DNA from: Nilaparvata lugens
Lineage: Eukaryota > Arthropoda > Insecta > Hemiptera > Delphacidae
DNA: 64,000 nt
Assembly: GCF_014356525.2 (NCBI RefSeq)
Contig: NC_052506.1
Span: forward strand, 21,603,916-21,667,915
Direction: 5' to 3'
The notes under the pieces were generated by a model. It did not search any database. It was given only the letters and a program-made list of their open reading frames with translations, and had not been told where the DNA came from. Of this stretch, positions 48,206-60,017 are shown piece by piece. The translations under genes were made by a program, and so were the position numbers. How positions within the stretch are numbered: the first letter of the stretch is position 1; every line of letters begins with the position of its first letter.

Positions 48206-48711
48206 TATAGTGAGGTTCACGTTATAAAGGCAGTATTTGATTAGCATTTGTGTTGTCATCCTTGTCTATCGTTCGAAAAAGTAAAAAGTGCTATCCTTGT
48301 CCAGCCCCGCAACGTTGCCAGATCGTTTTTTAACAATATAGAAAATATAATTAATTAACAAATATTAATTATATTCATATAAATTGAATATTCAATCTCA
48401 ATTATGAAAATGTTTCATTTAATCATTGAAAAATACATTTTATTGACAAATTTAATATTATTAATTATTTTAACCCTCAACTGGTATGGTGTCTTTGGGG
48501 TCACTCAAGGTATGGTTGGGTCAAAAATGACCCCAAATTTAAAAAATAAAAAATTACTCTTAGATGTATAATTAAACAAGAATGAACAGTCAATATTACA
48601 TCAGATATACCGGTATCAGCTATTCTCTATAGAAGGCAGTGATAAGGCAGAAAATCGTCAACGCTGTTATCTTATATTTCTCCAATGCCATTATAACGAG
48701 GAGCTCACTAT
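48206..48711. mobile_element. MITE family E, copy with inner insertion
   Basis: The left end TATAGTGAGGTTCACGTTAT is at 48206, and the right end ATAACGAGGAGCTCACTA closes near 48711. Inside, TTAACCCTCAACTGG at 48470 has the TTAA plus CCCT layout of piggyBac-type ends and may be the start of a truncated piggyBac-like MITE running to about 48540. Confidence 0.65.
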
Positions 48712-51602
48712 TGACTGCAAAAGTTCTTTAATTACGAAAACATTTCACTCACAAGTACGTATATGATTAGAAGGTGTTGGAAAACTCAAGGAAGTTTCAA
48801 GAAACATGTGACGTCACTACTAAAAAGACGATATGAGCAGCAGCATGCGCTAGCCTCCTCCATTAATCGTCAGGTATTAGGCGCCCAAAATCCGCTTTTC
48901 AAACTTAATTAAACGTAAGGTAATTTCCGGTAGCTCCTACACAAATTGTTGCCACGCATAAAATCGGCATTGATTAAGCCGAGACGTGCTTGTTGCTCGG
49001 TACGGACGCAACAGCAAATCCGGATCCAAAGTGCGTGGGATCACTGTTGCTAACACAGTTGCTAAGCGATGTACTGTTCTATCCCATCACTGAGTTCGTT
49101 CACTTGATTCACAATTTCCTCTGGGGTCCCGTATACAGAATACTACTGAATGTCAACAAATGCTTTTGAATCGCAGAGAAACAATACAATCAGCAGTAAT
49201 GTTCGAAATGGAAAAATCCATCACTGATTACTGAAATATTAACTCATTGTTTTTGAATTTTGTGACTTGAAGGCCACCAATTCATGAACATGAGAAGAAA
49301 CGTGGACAACATGAACAAGAACATAAGACTGGAAAATCATCGGGTAGTGTATAAACAATCTCAAGTATATCAATAACTTTCTGAGTAGTAGAGAAGGTGG
49401 TATTGTGGTAGAATTCCATAGCTACTGAATAAAAATACTAGATATGATTCAACTACTGATTTATTAAAAATCGTGATACCGGATTCGTTTGTTACACCAT
49501 CTGGTAAACTACCAGTTATGGTATATAGTATATCAATAACATCATTCATCAATCATTGAGAATCAACTTAATAGTATAAATTTTTTCTTTCATGATTCTC
49601 GTAGCACCTAGTTAAAGACTAATAAGCTAATAAGCTTGTTTGTGAAGCTAAAACCCATTGGTTCAGCCTTCTATATCAGTCAATGATTAGATTAAATGTT
49701 ATTTTTCAAATGAAAGGATACTTTTTGAGATAAATGATGAATTATCGATAAGTTTATGGATACATCATGTTTTTCAATTTCTACTGCAGATTATGGAATT
49801 ATTGACTTCCGGAGACGCTCATCAAACTCACCAGAGCGCATTTAATGAAACAGAAAGTTTGTTGAATATAAGTCTCGTTAGACTAAAATACTAGAACATA
49901 GGTCTAGAGTTGAAGTTTTTGGAGAGAGAAAGTTTCCAGAATACAAATATAGAAGAAATATACAGGAATAGACCTTCGATTTGTAACTAAAAATACACTG
50001 AGAGTTTACTAGAGATGAGTCAATGAAAATGAACATCAAGCTGAATGCTGAAAGTGCCTTCCTGTTCCTGATTATTCCCAAAAGTAAATCATGCGTTAGA
50101 TTTTCAGAGAAAATTACCAATTTTATGGTGAGCTGCAGGCTTTCGCTTTGGTAATGACCAGATGATAATAAAGAATGAGAATTGGCTGAAGTTATTGATG
50201 AAATATTCCTATGAAGACATTTCTATAAAAGCAATAATTGACAAGAAAATCATATCTTCAAAATGACCAAAGTTTTCCATCGTTATCAGAAAACAGAGGC
50301 AGACAACACGCTCTTGATGCTGAAGTAGATGCCGATGATGCTGAAGTTCGATGAAGTTGAAAGAGAAAAGCGAAATTGGATTGCGAGTGGAACGAGTCTG
50401 AATGCTCGAAGGAACATCCGAAGGAAAGCCAGGCATGTCATCTGGACAGTTGGAGCTATAAAATGAGATATTAAAAGGAGTGTATGCCAGTTACAAGAGC
50501 GAAATCAATTCGGAAAGTCGCAGTACGCTGCAATGAAACTAAAAAGGTGATGCGAGACTTCAATCGAATGAAATGTCCTGGAGAACGCTAAGAGGATTTC
50601 TGGAACTCACGCTGGAGAAGCAGATCGCTCCAGGCAAGGACAAGAGACAATCCAATAACCGAGATTCCCTCTCCGGCTACTCACTCTATCTTTTTCTCAC
50701 TCACTTTATCTTCCTCTCACTCACTCTCAATCTTCTGTCCCCGGCTCTCCAAACTCACTTTGGCCCGTTCAAACAAAAGTTTCCATCCCGCCTGCCAAGT
50801 TGTCTTAGAGAAGAAGTAAACCGACAAACTAAACTAATTTTCCAGCTTTTCGTTCTGGTGAGAGCACACACAAACATATCGAGCCGAATTCATTCTTATC
50901 CCAATTCAAAAAATGGCAAATAATTCTTGTCCAAAGAGTTTAACGGGGATAATAAAATTTCAAAGTCTAGTGCTGCTCGTATTTCAGCCGTTAACTTTCA
51001 AAACATATCCATTCACATTCCCTCTACATTGTAAAGTTACAACTCGAGTTCGAAAATTGAAAATTACTATTTTCCTCCTCACATATCATGACATTATTAT
51101 GAATTCCATGGAAAATGTCTTGAAGTTCTATAATGAATTAGAAAATTTTGAAACTATAATATTTGTAGAATTTCTCTATAGGATTGCTCTCACGAAGTCT
51201 ATAATAGTAGAGTACTATTGAAGCATCAAAATATTGAGAATGTATCAGGAAGAAGATACTAGAACTTTTTAGATAAGCGAGAAAAAAGAGAAGAAATACT
51301 GTGATTTTGATTTGTTCATTTATTTGTTTGTTGATATTGATTGGATACTAATATCAAAATAGTAATCAACTGTTACTACACAGCTTATCGATAAAAAATA
51401 GAAAGATCTTGCAAGCTGAAAACTTCCACCGTTGAGCTGGTAAAAAGAAAAGAATGCCAATTTTGAGTGTTATCGATTAGTGTATAGCTTGAGTTGAATA
51501 GGAGAAAAAACGAAAAACTTAGAAATAGTACAAAAAAATGAATATGAGTAGGATAAAGAGAGTTTGAAAGAGAATGTGAATGGGAAAGAGAGTGGTTCAA
51601 GG
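48712..51602. other. Intronic stretch, no supported gene
   Basis: A GC-richer segment at about 48830-49090 stands out from the AT-rich surroundings and shows no coding frame. The 116-codon ORF at 50573-50923 begins with ATG but has no recognisable domain and is probably chance. Confidence 0.3.
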
Positions 51603-52108
51603 TTGTTCGGTACACTTTTTTTCATTTAAATTGGATAATATTTTGCAATATAATTGTTAAGATCATTATAAGAGTGAGAGAAAGTGTCAACTGGAAATTT
51701 TAAGTTGTCTAATAAGCGAGTTATGGGTTGTTGAAGTGCTAAATTCCGTTTTCTTTCCAGATCATAAACGGTTTCCAAACTAAAACATTTTATTCACCAT
51801 ATCTTTCATAAATAAAAATTAACATTTTTTGTAAATTCGATAACTTGTTTATTTTGACATCAATCGCGGAAAAACGCATATTAGAACAAAGCCAATGATA
51901 TACTGAATGTATTAAAAAAACCTCCAATGGAAAATTCGAAACCGTTCATGATCTGGAAAGAAAACGGAATTTAGCACTTCAACAACCGCTTATTAGACCA
52001 CTTGAAAATTTCAGTTGCCACTTTTTCTCTTTCTTATAATGATCTTAACAATTATATTGAAAAAGATTATCCAATTTAAATAAAAATATAAAGGTGTACT
52101 GAACAGTC
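51603..52108. mobile_element. Long fold-back element, about 505 bp
   Basis: Arms of about 190 bp (for example AAATTCCGTTTTCTTTCCAG at about 51743 and CTGGAAAGAAAACGGAATTT at about 51953) are near-perfect reverse complements, around a centre of about 150 bp. No coding frame. Confidence 0.8.
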
Positions 52109-52862
52109 TTAAGTTTTCATGAGAAAGTTTTGTAATGATCACTTCAGGAAAAACATGGGCGAGGAAGCAGCAACAGCTGCTCAATTCAATGGTTGAAAGA
52201 ATCGCTAATGATGAAGGGTGGTGGACAAGAATTATATCCATGGATAAGAAAGTCGGTAGTTAAGAGCGACAATTTAAAATAGCTACTTCCATGACTTATT
52301 CGATGGAAGACTGTTCTATTGAAAATAGCAAAGAAAGGACAAGTGAGGCAAATATGTTTGTCGAGGGCAGATGCTTATATGAGAGAGTAGAACTGAAGGA
52401 CTGAGAGCTCAATACACTCTTATTGCAGTTCTGTCCTTTGTCGTTCTTCTCGTGTAATCTTGCAAACAGCGTTCAAACAATTTTCCATTTTGAAAAGTGC
52501 GTTTTCAAAAGGAAGTTCTTATCATCTTCCATTCTATTAACTTTAAATTCTAAGGAATTCTAAAGCCAAAGTTGTCTACTGAGATTTCAACAAATTTTGG
52601 CAATTCGTCGCCCTTTCTTAAAAAGCATTGTAACGTTAAACTTGTTTTCTAAAGAAAACGTTGACAGCTTTTTTGAAGTAAACTATTTGTGAACGTTTTT
52701 TTACAACTCTGGTTTATACATACTCTCATACTCTATAGTCTTCCTGTACTCTGTTGTGGATGTTTTTCCATGATAAGAAATTCCTGAGATAAAATTTCAA
52801 TTCAGATAGAAATATATCTATATTAACACACTCAACTTCATCTGACTAACGTTTATCAGTCA
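52109..52862. other. Intronic sequence, nothing recognised
   Basis: No exon, RNA gene or repeat was identified in this interval. Confidence 0.35.
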
Positions 52863-53509
52863 CTAGCCGTCAGGCTCGCTTCGCTCGCCATATCCGTCTA
52901 GCCAGGACCCCCTGGACCCCCGACTGGATCATCCAAGAATGAGATCAGCGGCTAGTAATATAATATTCCCAGGAATAGCTCTGATTAAAGTAGCAGTGCC
53001 AAATCAATTTTTCCGCGATAAATGCATTTCAATCTTTAACTTGGGGCCAACCTAACAAAGTCAACTCAACTTAATGCCAACCTGACAAAATTATTAATTT
53101 AGTTACCAGTTAACAACTGTTTCGAAGATTATAGTTCCATATTAACATATGGTATGAACATTTTTCAATTATAATTAAGAGAAAAAGAAGAATATACATG
53201 CTAAAAGATGAACTTTAAACTCTCTCTAGATTATAGTTCTATATTAACATATGGTATGGACATTTTTCAATTATAATTAAGAGAATAAGAAGAACATACA
53301 TGCCAAAAGATGAATTTTAACCCCTTAAAAACGACCCTTAGTGTTAAAATATTGCCAAAAGATTTGTTAGTGCGCCTCTAAAGAGCCAACTGAACCTACC
53401 AAATTTGAAGGTTTTTGGTCCGGTAGATTTTTAGTTCTGCGAGTGAGTGAGTCAGTCAGTCAGTCAGTCAGTGGTTGATAGCCATTTCGCTTTTATATAT
53501 ATATATAGA
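52863..53509 (-). mobile_element. Non-autonomous Helitron, reverse copy
   Basis: On the - strand it starts with TC (53509-53508) after an A and ends with CTAG (52866-52863) before a T. The 5' end TCTATATATATATATAAAAG and the 3' hairpin GGCGAGCGAAGCGAGCC are shared with 17280-17990. About 55 bp near 53160-53280 are duplicated in tandem (TTCTATATTAACATATGG-like blocks). Confidence 0.85.
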
Positions 53510-56077
53510 TTCAACAACTCGTTTGAATTTTGAAGAATTTCACACTTTGTTATATACGTTCAATGAATTTCACGAAAATTTCGTAATCCAATGAATGATG
53601 ATAATTCCAGTGAAATTACACTCAGACAGCTCAGCTATTTAGGGAAATACATGAGAGCTAAGTAACAATGAAACGTAATCGCTAATAATTTAGGAATGAA
53701 ATGATGATTTCGATTTGGGAACTTGTTGGAAACCATCAGCATTCTATTAATATGGAGCAGTACATCAAACTCTGTATTCGAATCAGTTGATTCTGAATAC
53801 ATTTTAAATCCATTAGCTGGAATGACGAGAATGCTCTGATTACATTTCTCCCATTCCATTCCAAACTTCTATACCATTCATATTCATGGTACTATGTAGT
53901 GGGTACTGTATTTGTATTCTGTCTAGTAATTCTCATTCTGATGATGACTGAAACAAGGGTAATCAGCACCTTGTTAAAGACAGCCAATCGAGATACAGCA
54001 GCACAGACCAAAGAGTAGAGAATTTATATTCTTAGCATATAAAAATGCCTGATTCTGGTGGACGAACTCTGCTTGTAGCCACAAATGATATGCAAATTCA
54101 ATTTCGTTAATAGAGTTTGAAATTTATTCCTGCTTTCCTCATCAAACAAAATGCCAATTTTTTGTGTAATTTACCAATTCTCTGTTCATTTACAAAAAAG
54201 CTGAATAGAATAATAAAACGTATAGTATTTCACGAAACTCTACCAATATTTATGTTCAACATGTACCAATTTTATTCTATCTCTTTATTCTTCATTCATT
54301 TCCAATCTTGATTGAAAGAATAAGACTTTGATATTGTCAATACCACTTTTATTTGTTCGAAATTAATTCATAATTCAGTACCAGGTTTCATGGTAAAACC
54401 TACCACATCTTCAGCTGAACTAATATGTTTGTTGTTGTTGGAGGAACAGACAACCACAACATCTTGTGGATACCACAACATATCATACCATACAATCATT
54501 TTCAATCTCTTTTATTTTTTCTCTCATTTCTTTTTTCCCCTTTTTTCATTGTTCCCTCCTCTTCTTTCTTTTATTCATTCTATTTATTAATTGGGCATGG
54601 TACCAAATTTTGTGATTATTTTCAAGTGGTTAACACCTAGTAAAGTATCTTCAAGTATTTTAATATCGTTACTCACTTATATTGCATATGAAATATAAGG
54701 TATTGATGATCTGCCTCAGTTTAGGCTTTTAATTATACAGGAACAATATTTGAAGAGCTTTGGCAGAGCTTGTTTTACTCTTGGGGAACATTAGGCAGTT
54801 TAGTGGGTATTCATACAGTATTGAGAGTGGTATGCCGGGAATCCAGAACAGCACTGAACTCATATACATGGATATCAAATCATACCTATACTGGGGACGC
54901 ACAACAGTGTCGAATGCCTCCTGCATGGTTGGCTCAGCTCAGGAATTGAGAGGCACACACAAGGTAGGCTCAGCTTGCTAAGCTCATATCTGTGCGTAAA
55001 TGCATTCTGCCGCCTTGATAGAAATGTATGAAAAAAAGGCAGAGCTAGAGAAATCAAATTGAAATTATCCATTTCATTTCATTATCAAATTTGAAGAACG
55101 TGTGTAAAAGTAAAGGGTGTACATTTTCAAATTGAAGCGTTTATTACTTCATTATAATGAATTCATTATATAATGAATTGGGAATCATGTAAAATTCACA
55201 TGTATATCCTTTTTTGATAAAATGAGTATCTAATTAAATAATAGTAGTAAAGATAATGTAGTAGTAAAAATAATAATTATTAAGACCTGTATTATTCTCA
55301 GTTTCGTGGAATGATCCCTTGCGCACCATAGTTCAAAGATCCACCATAAATCAAAATGATTCCACATTACAGAACGTGCCATCACCCCAATAGCACATAG
55401 TAACACTCATCAAACGGACATTATCCCTTGCTTATAGAGAAGGAATGATTTAAGACAAAAGTAGAGAATTTTTCAACTGTGAAAGATTAGTGAGGAAAAC
55501 TGTTTTAATAGAGAGAGGCGTGAAGAGAAGAAGATAATCGAGTGGTAACACAGAGCATAAACAATGTAGCATGAAATCTCCCAGAAGAAAACTCATCACA
55601 TCAAAGCCATTGTTCTCAGTCAGAGATTCCAGACATTTCTCAAAAAAATAACGATAATGGTGGAGTTCATTACTAAGTCGAGTGAAAAGCATTTCGGAAG
55701 ACGTCTCATTGAATTTCATGTGCAACCAACCTCTGGAGGCGCTGGGATCGATATTACTCAGCATAATGGCTCTCTCAATGGTAGCCGATACCCACCAGTG
55801 ATAACATTTTCCACCGCTTATACGCTACTCATCTCTGGAGTGCTCTACAACTACAACACAAATTCTTCTCGTATTTGGATCAGTCCTGGTTCGATTTCCA
55901 ATATTACAGTCGAGACAATAACTTGAATCCACCAAAATTGAAATTCACCAGTCTCCATATGAATACTAGTAGTTTAATTCGTCTACAGGCATGTATCCTA
56001 TATTCTATTCAGCAGTATTCACTTTCTTGGTAAGAGCTACTCGTATTTACATAATAATTGAAAATAAAAGTACCCTT
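53510..56077. other. Intronic stretch, no supported gene
   Basis: Overlapping opposite-strand ORFs at 55450-55926 show no family features. No splice-compatible exon for the igl-like gene was seen. Confidence 0.3.
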
Positions 56078-56300
56078 TTTCAACTTTATTTTATTTCTTA
56101 CAACATGTTTCGACTGATAATGTGAGTCACTTGAAAATGAAATTAGTGTTGTTACATGACATTAAAATATGCAGTTAATCAACTTCTCTCAAAAACATAC
56201 AAGTGACTCACTTGAAAATGACTTCAAACGACAAGTGAGTCATTTGAGAATAACATTTTGAAGTGGAAACATGTAGTGATGAATAAAAGAAAGTTGAAGA
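56078..56300. repeat. Inverted repeat with retroelement-tail-like arms
   Basis: CAACTTTATTTTATTTCTTACAACATGTTTC-type left end and the reverse-complementary ACATGTAG...AAAGAAAGTTG right end. GTGAGTCACTTGAAAATGA repeats inside. It resembles two head-to-head LINE or SINE tails. Confidence 0.55.
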
Positions 56301-56599
56301 AAGGGAACTTTGATTTTTAATTTTTATGTATTGAGCAGCTTTGTCCATCCAAATCTTTGGCTGGATCTCTTCGATTATTAGGACTCAAGAAATACAACTA
56401 GTGCAGATTAGCATAACGTAGTTTTGGGAGTAATTTACTTCTTCCTAGAGTACTTTATTCTCCAGTTGAAGAAGTTATTACATTATGAATGAAGTTACTC
56501 AACATCTCTCAAGAACATACATAGAATTACAGTTCATGCATAGAGTAAAATTCAGACTCGAATGGCTATCTGATGATGAGGAGTCCCTCCTTCCTGCAG

Positions 56600-56690
56600 G
56601 TCCTACCTTGACTGAATATATAATTTAAGTCAATGGGTCTTAAGACTTCAGCCGGGACCGTCAAATTACCGTGTCCATCCTATGATAACT
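56600..56690 (-). repeat. Repeat family J fragment
   Basis: GTCAATGGGTCTTAAGACTT and CAGCCGGGACCGTC match 42690-42730 in reverse. Confidence 0.5.
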
Positions 56691-57474
56691 AACACTTCAT
56701 ATAGGCCTACGTATAATTTGATGAGAAGCAATAATTGCAAATACTGTGAAACTGACCACAACATGAACTAATCACATTGTTCTTATTAGAACATGAATCA
56801 TCTACAAAATTCTACGAGCTTTGTCATCATCATATCCAAATGCTATCACGATTTAATAACAGTTACCAGTTTATGTGAAACCTCATGTTACGCAGAATGA
56901 TAATTTCAGTTACAATAAAGTATGTAGGAGAAAGTTTCACTAGTAGGTCACAGGGAATGTAATAATACCGACGGTTGATATTTGATAGATGCAATCTACT
57001 GGTCTGTAATGCGCAAAGTGTGAGTGGAATAAACCACCGACTCCTGTTACAATGAGAGTGGACAGACAGAGAAGAAGGAAGCGCTCGCAATCAAATTATA
57101 AGTTGGACATGTTGTAGACTTGTCTGTGCATATGGCTACAGCCATCTAATAAACAGCTCTCAGTACAGAATGGCGGAGTTGCTGTTATCCAATGCTGTAC
57201 TGCATTATAAATTCAACAGCTTCAAAGCTTTGATGTTCCATGAGGAATGAAATTGAGAGCGAGAGAGAGACAGATATGACCAGAAGAGGAGGAGGAATAT
57301 GAAATTTTCAGAGAAGGAAAGTGTGAGTAAATGGAGTTTACTTATCAGGCTTATTTTATTTATTTATTCATTCATTGACACAATAAGTACATCATCGAAA
57401 TGATAGGGAGAGAAAAAATACAGTAACCTTGTGCTATTCCTCTCCCAAATTCATAGTCCGAATTAAGACTTTAG

Positions 57475-57530
57475 TCCAGTCACTATAATTATACATTGGT
57501 GCTTGCAATTTATATTGTAGTTCTGATTTT
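57475..57530. repeat. Left copy of an inverted repeat pair spanning 57475-59090
   Basis: AGTCCAGTCACTATAAT through TTGTAGTTCTGATTTTT reappears inverted at 59033-59090, bracketing about 1.5 kb that includes family A copy 7. Confidence 0.7.
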
Positions 57531-57534
57531 TTCA

Positions 57535-58002
57535 TATATTATTTGGATACATGAGAGAAGTACAGAACCAAATTCTTCATGCAAAATTCCCTTGTGCTAT
57601 ATACAGAATGGACCGAAAACCTCGTATTTTCTGTTCATTTTACAGTTTCCAGCTATCAGTTCTCCAGTTTTCAGAATAAAGAAATTGACCATTTTTCAAG
57701 TGAGAATATGGGCTTAAGTGCCTTACGTACACTCACCAATAAAATTTACATTTTCCGACCGAATTTGAATTAAAATGCATGATTTTGAGCCGCCTTGATG
57801 AGCCAAGAAGAATGGAGTGTAGTACGATGAGATCCGAGCATTGTGTCAAGAGTTAAGAGTGTTTGAATTTTTTGGCAGAAGTAGCTGAAAACTGGAAAAT
57901 GAACTGAAAATACGAGGTTTTTGGACCACTCTGTATCTAGCACAAGAAAGTTTTGCATGAAGAAATTGGTTCTGGACTTTTCTCATGTATCTGAATAATA
58001 TA
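57535..58002. repeat. Fold-back repeat
   Basis: The arms at 57535-57668 and 57868-58002 are inverted copies; for example ATACATGAGAGAAGTACAGA and the complement of CTGGACTTTTCTCATGTATC. Both carry an ATACAGAGTGGTCCAAAAAC-type segment. Confidence 0.7.
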
Positions 58003-58004
58003 TT

Positions 58005-59034
58005 AAAAATCTGGTGAGGCTCACTCACACAAATTTCCTTGCCGTTATGAAAATTGATCACCTTACGCTAGTGTTCTCGCGCATCCCAAGTCTACTATTC
58101 AAATCAAAGACCTTAAAGAGATATAGACCCACAATGCCTATGCCTTCCCAATGATAGCACTTACTTGAAATTGAAGGCCGCCATTGAGGTATTTTAGCAC
58201 GAGATACTATATCAATATATTTGTAATACTATAGATTACAAAGGCATTGGTATGTAATAATCTTATAGGTTGCCCCCTCAATGGCCGATTTCAATTCCAA
58301 GTACGACACTAGCGCTGCATCTGAGTCTATGCATCTTTAAGGTCTTTGATTCAAATACATGAGACAGCTGGTGATAGGACAATAACGCTGGAGACACACG
58401 AGGTCTGCTACTACTTCGTAGTGAATGATTTAATAGAACCAACAGTTGCCAACTGTTTGCAATTTAATAATCACATTTTCTCGAATTTCAAGCTTATTTT
58501 CAATTTTAGGTGAACATGATACTGGACATTAATTGTAGAGATTTTCATGCTCAATCTTTTCCACTTGGATTTTTTTGTTTAAATTGTATATGAGGGCTGA
58601 TAATTATTGAGAATCTAAAATCAAACTTTGCATAGATGGGGCGGAGTTCCTGAAATTTTTACAGATATAGGACTTGTTGCAGTTGATAGAGCTTATCAAT
58701 GACTATTTCAGGTATGAATTTAATTAAAATCGTTAGAGCCGTTTTCGAGAAAATTGCGAAAAACCCTGTTTTTGACAAAATTTTTCCCATTTTAGCCGCC
58801 ATCTTGAATTGCATTCGATCGAAATTGTTCGTGTCGGATCCTTATAGTGTAAGGACCTTACTTTCCAAATTTCAAGTCATTCCTTTAACTGGGAGATGAG
58901 ATATCGTGAAAAAACTACTTTTTCGGACCCAGGGGACCTTGAAACGTATAGAAATTTAGAAATTGGGGTACCTTGATTTTTTCGGAAAGCAATACTCTCC
59001 TTACCTACGGTAATAGGGCAAGGAAAGTAAAAAA
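58005..59034 (-). repeat. Interspersed repeat family A, copy 7, interrupted
   Basis: Starts AAAATCTGGTGAGGCTCACTC and ends GGGCAAGGAAAGTAAAAAAT. It is interrupted by a hAT-like MITE at 58105-58348. Part of the simple-repeat region is deleted. Confidence 0.85.
58105..58348. mobile_element. hAT-like MITE with 8-bp target duplication
   Basis: Ends CAAAGACCTTAAAGA and TCTTTAAGGTCTTTG are perfect 15-bp inverted repeats. Flanks ATTCAAAT at 58097-58104 and ATTCAAAT at 58349-58356 are an exact 8-bp duplication, as for hAT elements (P elements also make 8 bp). Length 244 bp, non-coding. Confidence 0.9.
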
Positions 59035-59056
59035 TCAGAACTACAATATAAATTGC

Positions 59057-59242
59057 AAGCACCAATGTATATAGTGACTGGACTATATCTCCCTTCTTGA
59101 AAAGAGATTTGACTGTATCCACTTTCCAAACTTCCGGGATCCTCAATTATTGTCTCCAGCACATATCAAATGGAGGAAGCGAAGTTTGAAGAAGAGTTTC
59201 CTATGCTTTAACAGCTCCATATTTAAACCATACGGTCCAGCT
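59057..59242 (-). pseudogene. LINE reverse-transcriptase N-terminal fragment
   Basis: On the - strand, AGPYGLNMELLKH is followed, after a frame break, by RIPEVWKVDTVKSLFKKGD. This is the segment at the start of the non-LTR RT domain (the P-x-WK-x-x-x-V-x-x-L-FKKGD box). It is cut on both sides by other repeats. Confidence 0.8.
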
Positions 59243-59423
59243 TGTCTTATTTTATACTCTTTTCTCACCTTGTATTCTGCAGGTTAAAACCTATTTAATT
59301 TTAAATTTCCGTTGATATTCCTAAATTGAAAAATTTTCAATTTAGAAATACCAATGGAAATTTAAAAATAAATAGGTTTTAGCCTGCAGAATACAAGGTT
59401 AGAAAAGAGTATAGAATAAGAGG
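59243..59423. repeat. Near-perfect 90-bp-arm hairpin
   Basis: The left arm (CTTGTCTTATTTTATACTC...) and right arm (...GAGTATAGAATAAGAGG) pair over about 90 bp with few mismatches and almost no loop (centre near 59333). Internal marks are ACCTTGTATTCTGCAGG and CCTGCAGAATACAAGGT. Confidence 0.9.
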
Positions 59424-59699
59424 TTTTATCACCCAGCATTGGACAATGAAGCGACCAATGACGACTTGCAGGTTGCAGGGGCAGTGGGCGCGCACAGGCT
59501 CACTCAATGACTGGAAAAATATACACCTATGCTATGCGTAGAGTGACTGTATTTACCAAAGTTTTTACTGTTTATGCCACAATTATTAACACCACACATA
59601 TAAGTAATGAGTTATACATAGAAATGGATTGATGAGAAAATGGTTCAAGACCTTCAACGTGAAGGTGAAATAAAGGTACTTGAACCGAAAATGTCGGGT

Positions 59700-59790
59700 C
59701 GCTAATCATCATACGACCTCGGCGCCCCCCCTAGCCGCGGCGCCCAGGGCGACCGCCCCGGTCGCCCCACCCTTTGGGCGGCCCTGTCTT
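59700..59790 (-). mobile_element. GC-rich transposon terminus, hAT-like
   Basis: An isolated GC island. Read on the - strand from 59788 it starts CAGGGCCGCCCAAAGGGTGG, a layout common at hAT-element ends. The opposite terminus was not located. Confidence 0.4.
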
Positions 59791-59934
59791 CGATTAACAA
59801 TGGTGCTGTTATCTTTGATTATCATTCCACATAACCATTATCATTTCCATACTTAATGATGTAGAAATATAATTAATTAACAAAATATCCTTTCAATTAT
59901 AAAAACTCATTATTCCATCACCAGTTCAACCAGT

Positions 59935-60017
59935 ATCAGTTATCCTACGTATTCTTTAAAAGACAGAGAATCAGCAAAGTTGTTCTCCAATGTCATTATA
60001 TCGGGAACCTCACTATG
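59935..60017. repeat. Family E MITE, right-end fragment
   Basis: AGACAGAGAATCAGCAAAG and the end AACCTCACTATGATA match the family E right end with changes. Confidence 0.5.

Noticed and set aside
50573..50923. 116-codon ORF starting with ATG
   Set aside because: No domain or conserved motif, and no splice-compatible neighbour. Probably chance.
55450..55926. Overlapping ORFs on both strands
   Set aside because: Neither shows a domain, a conserved motif or splice support with the surrounding gene.
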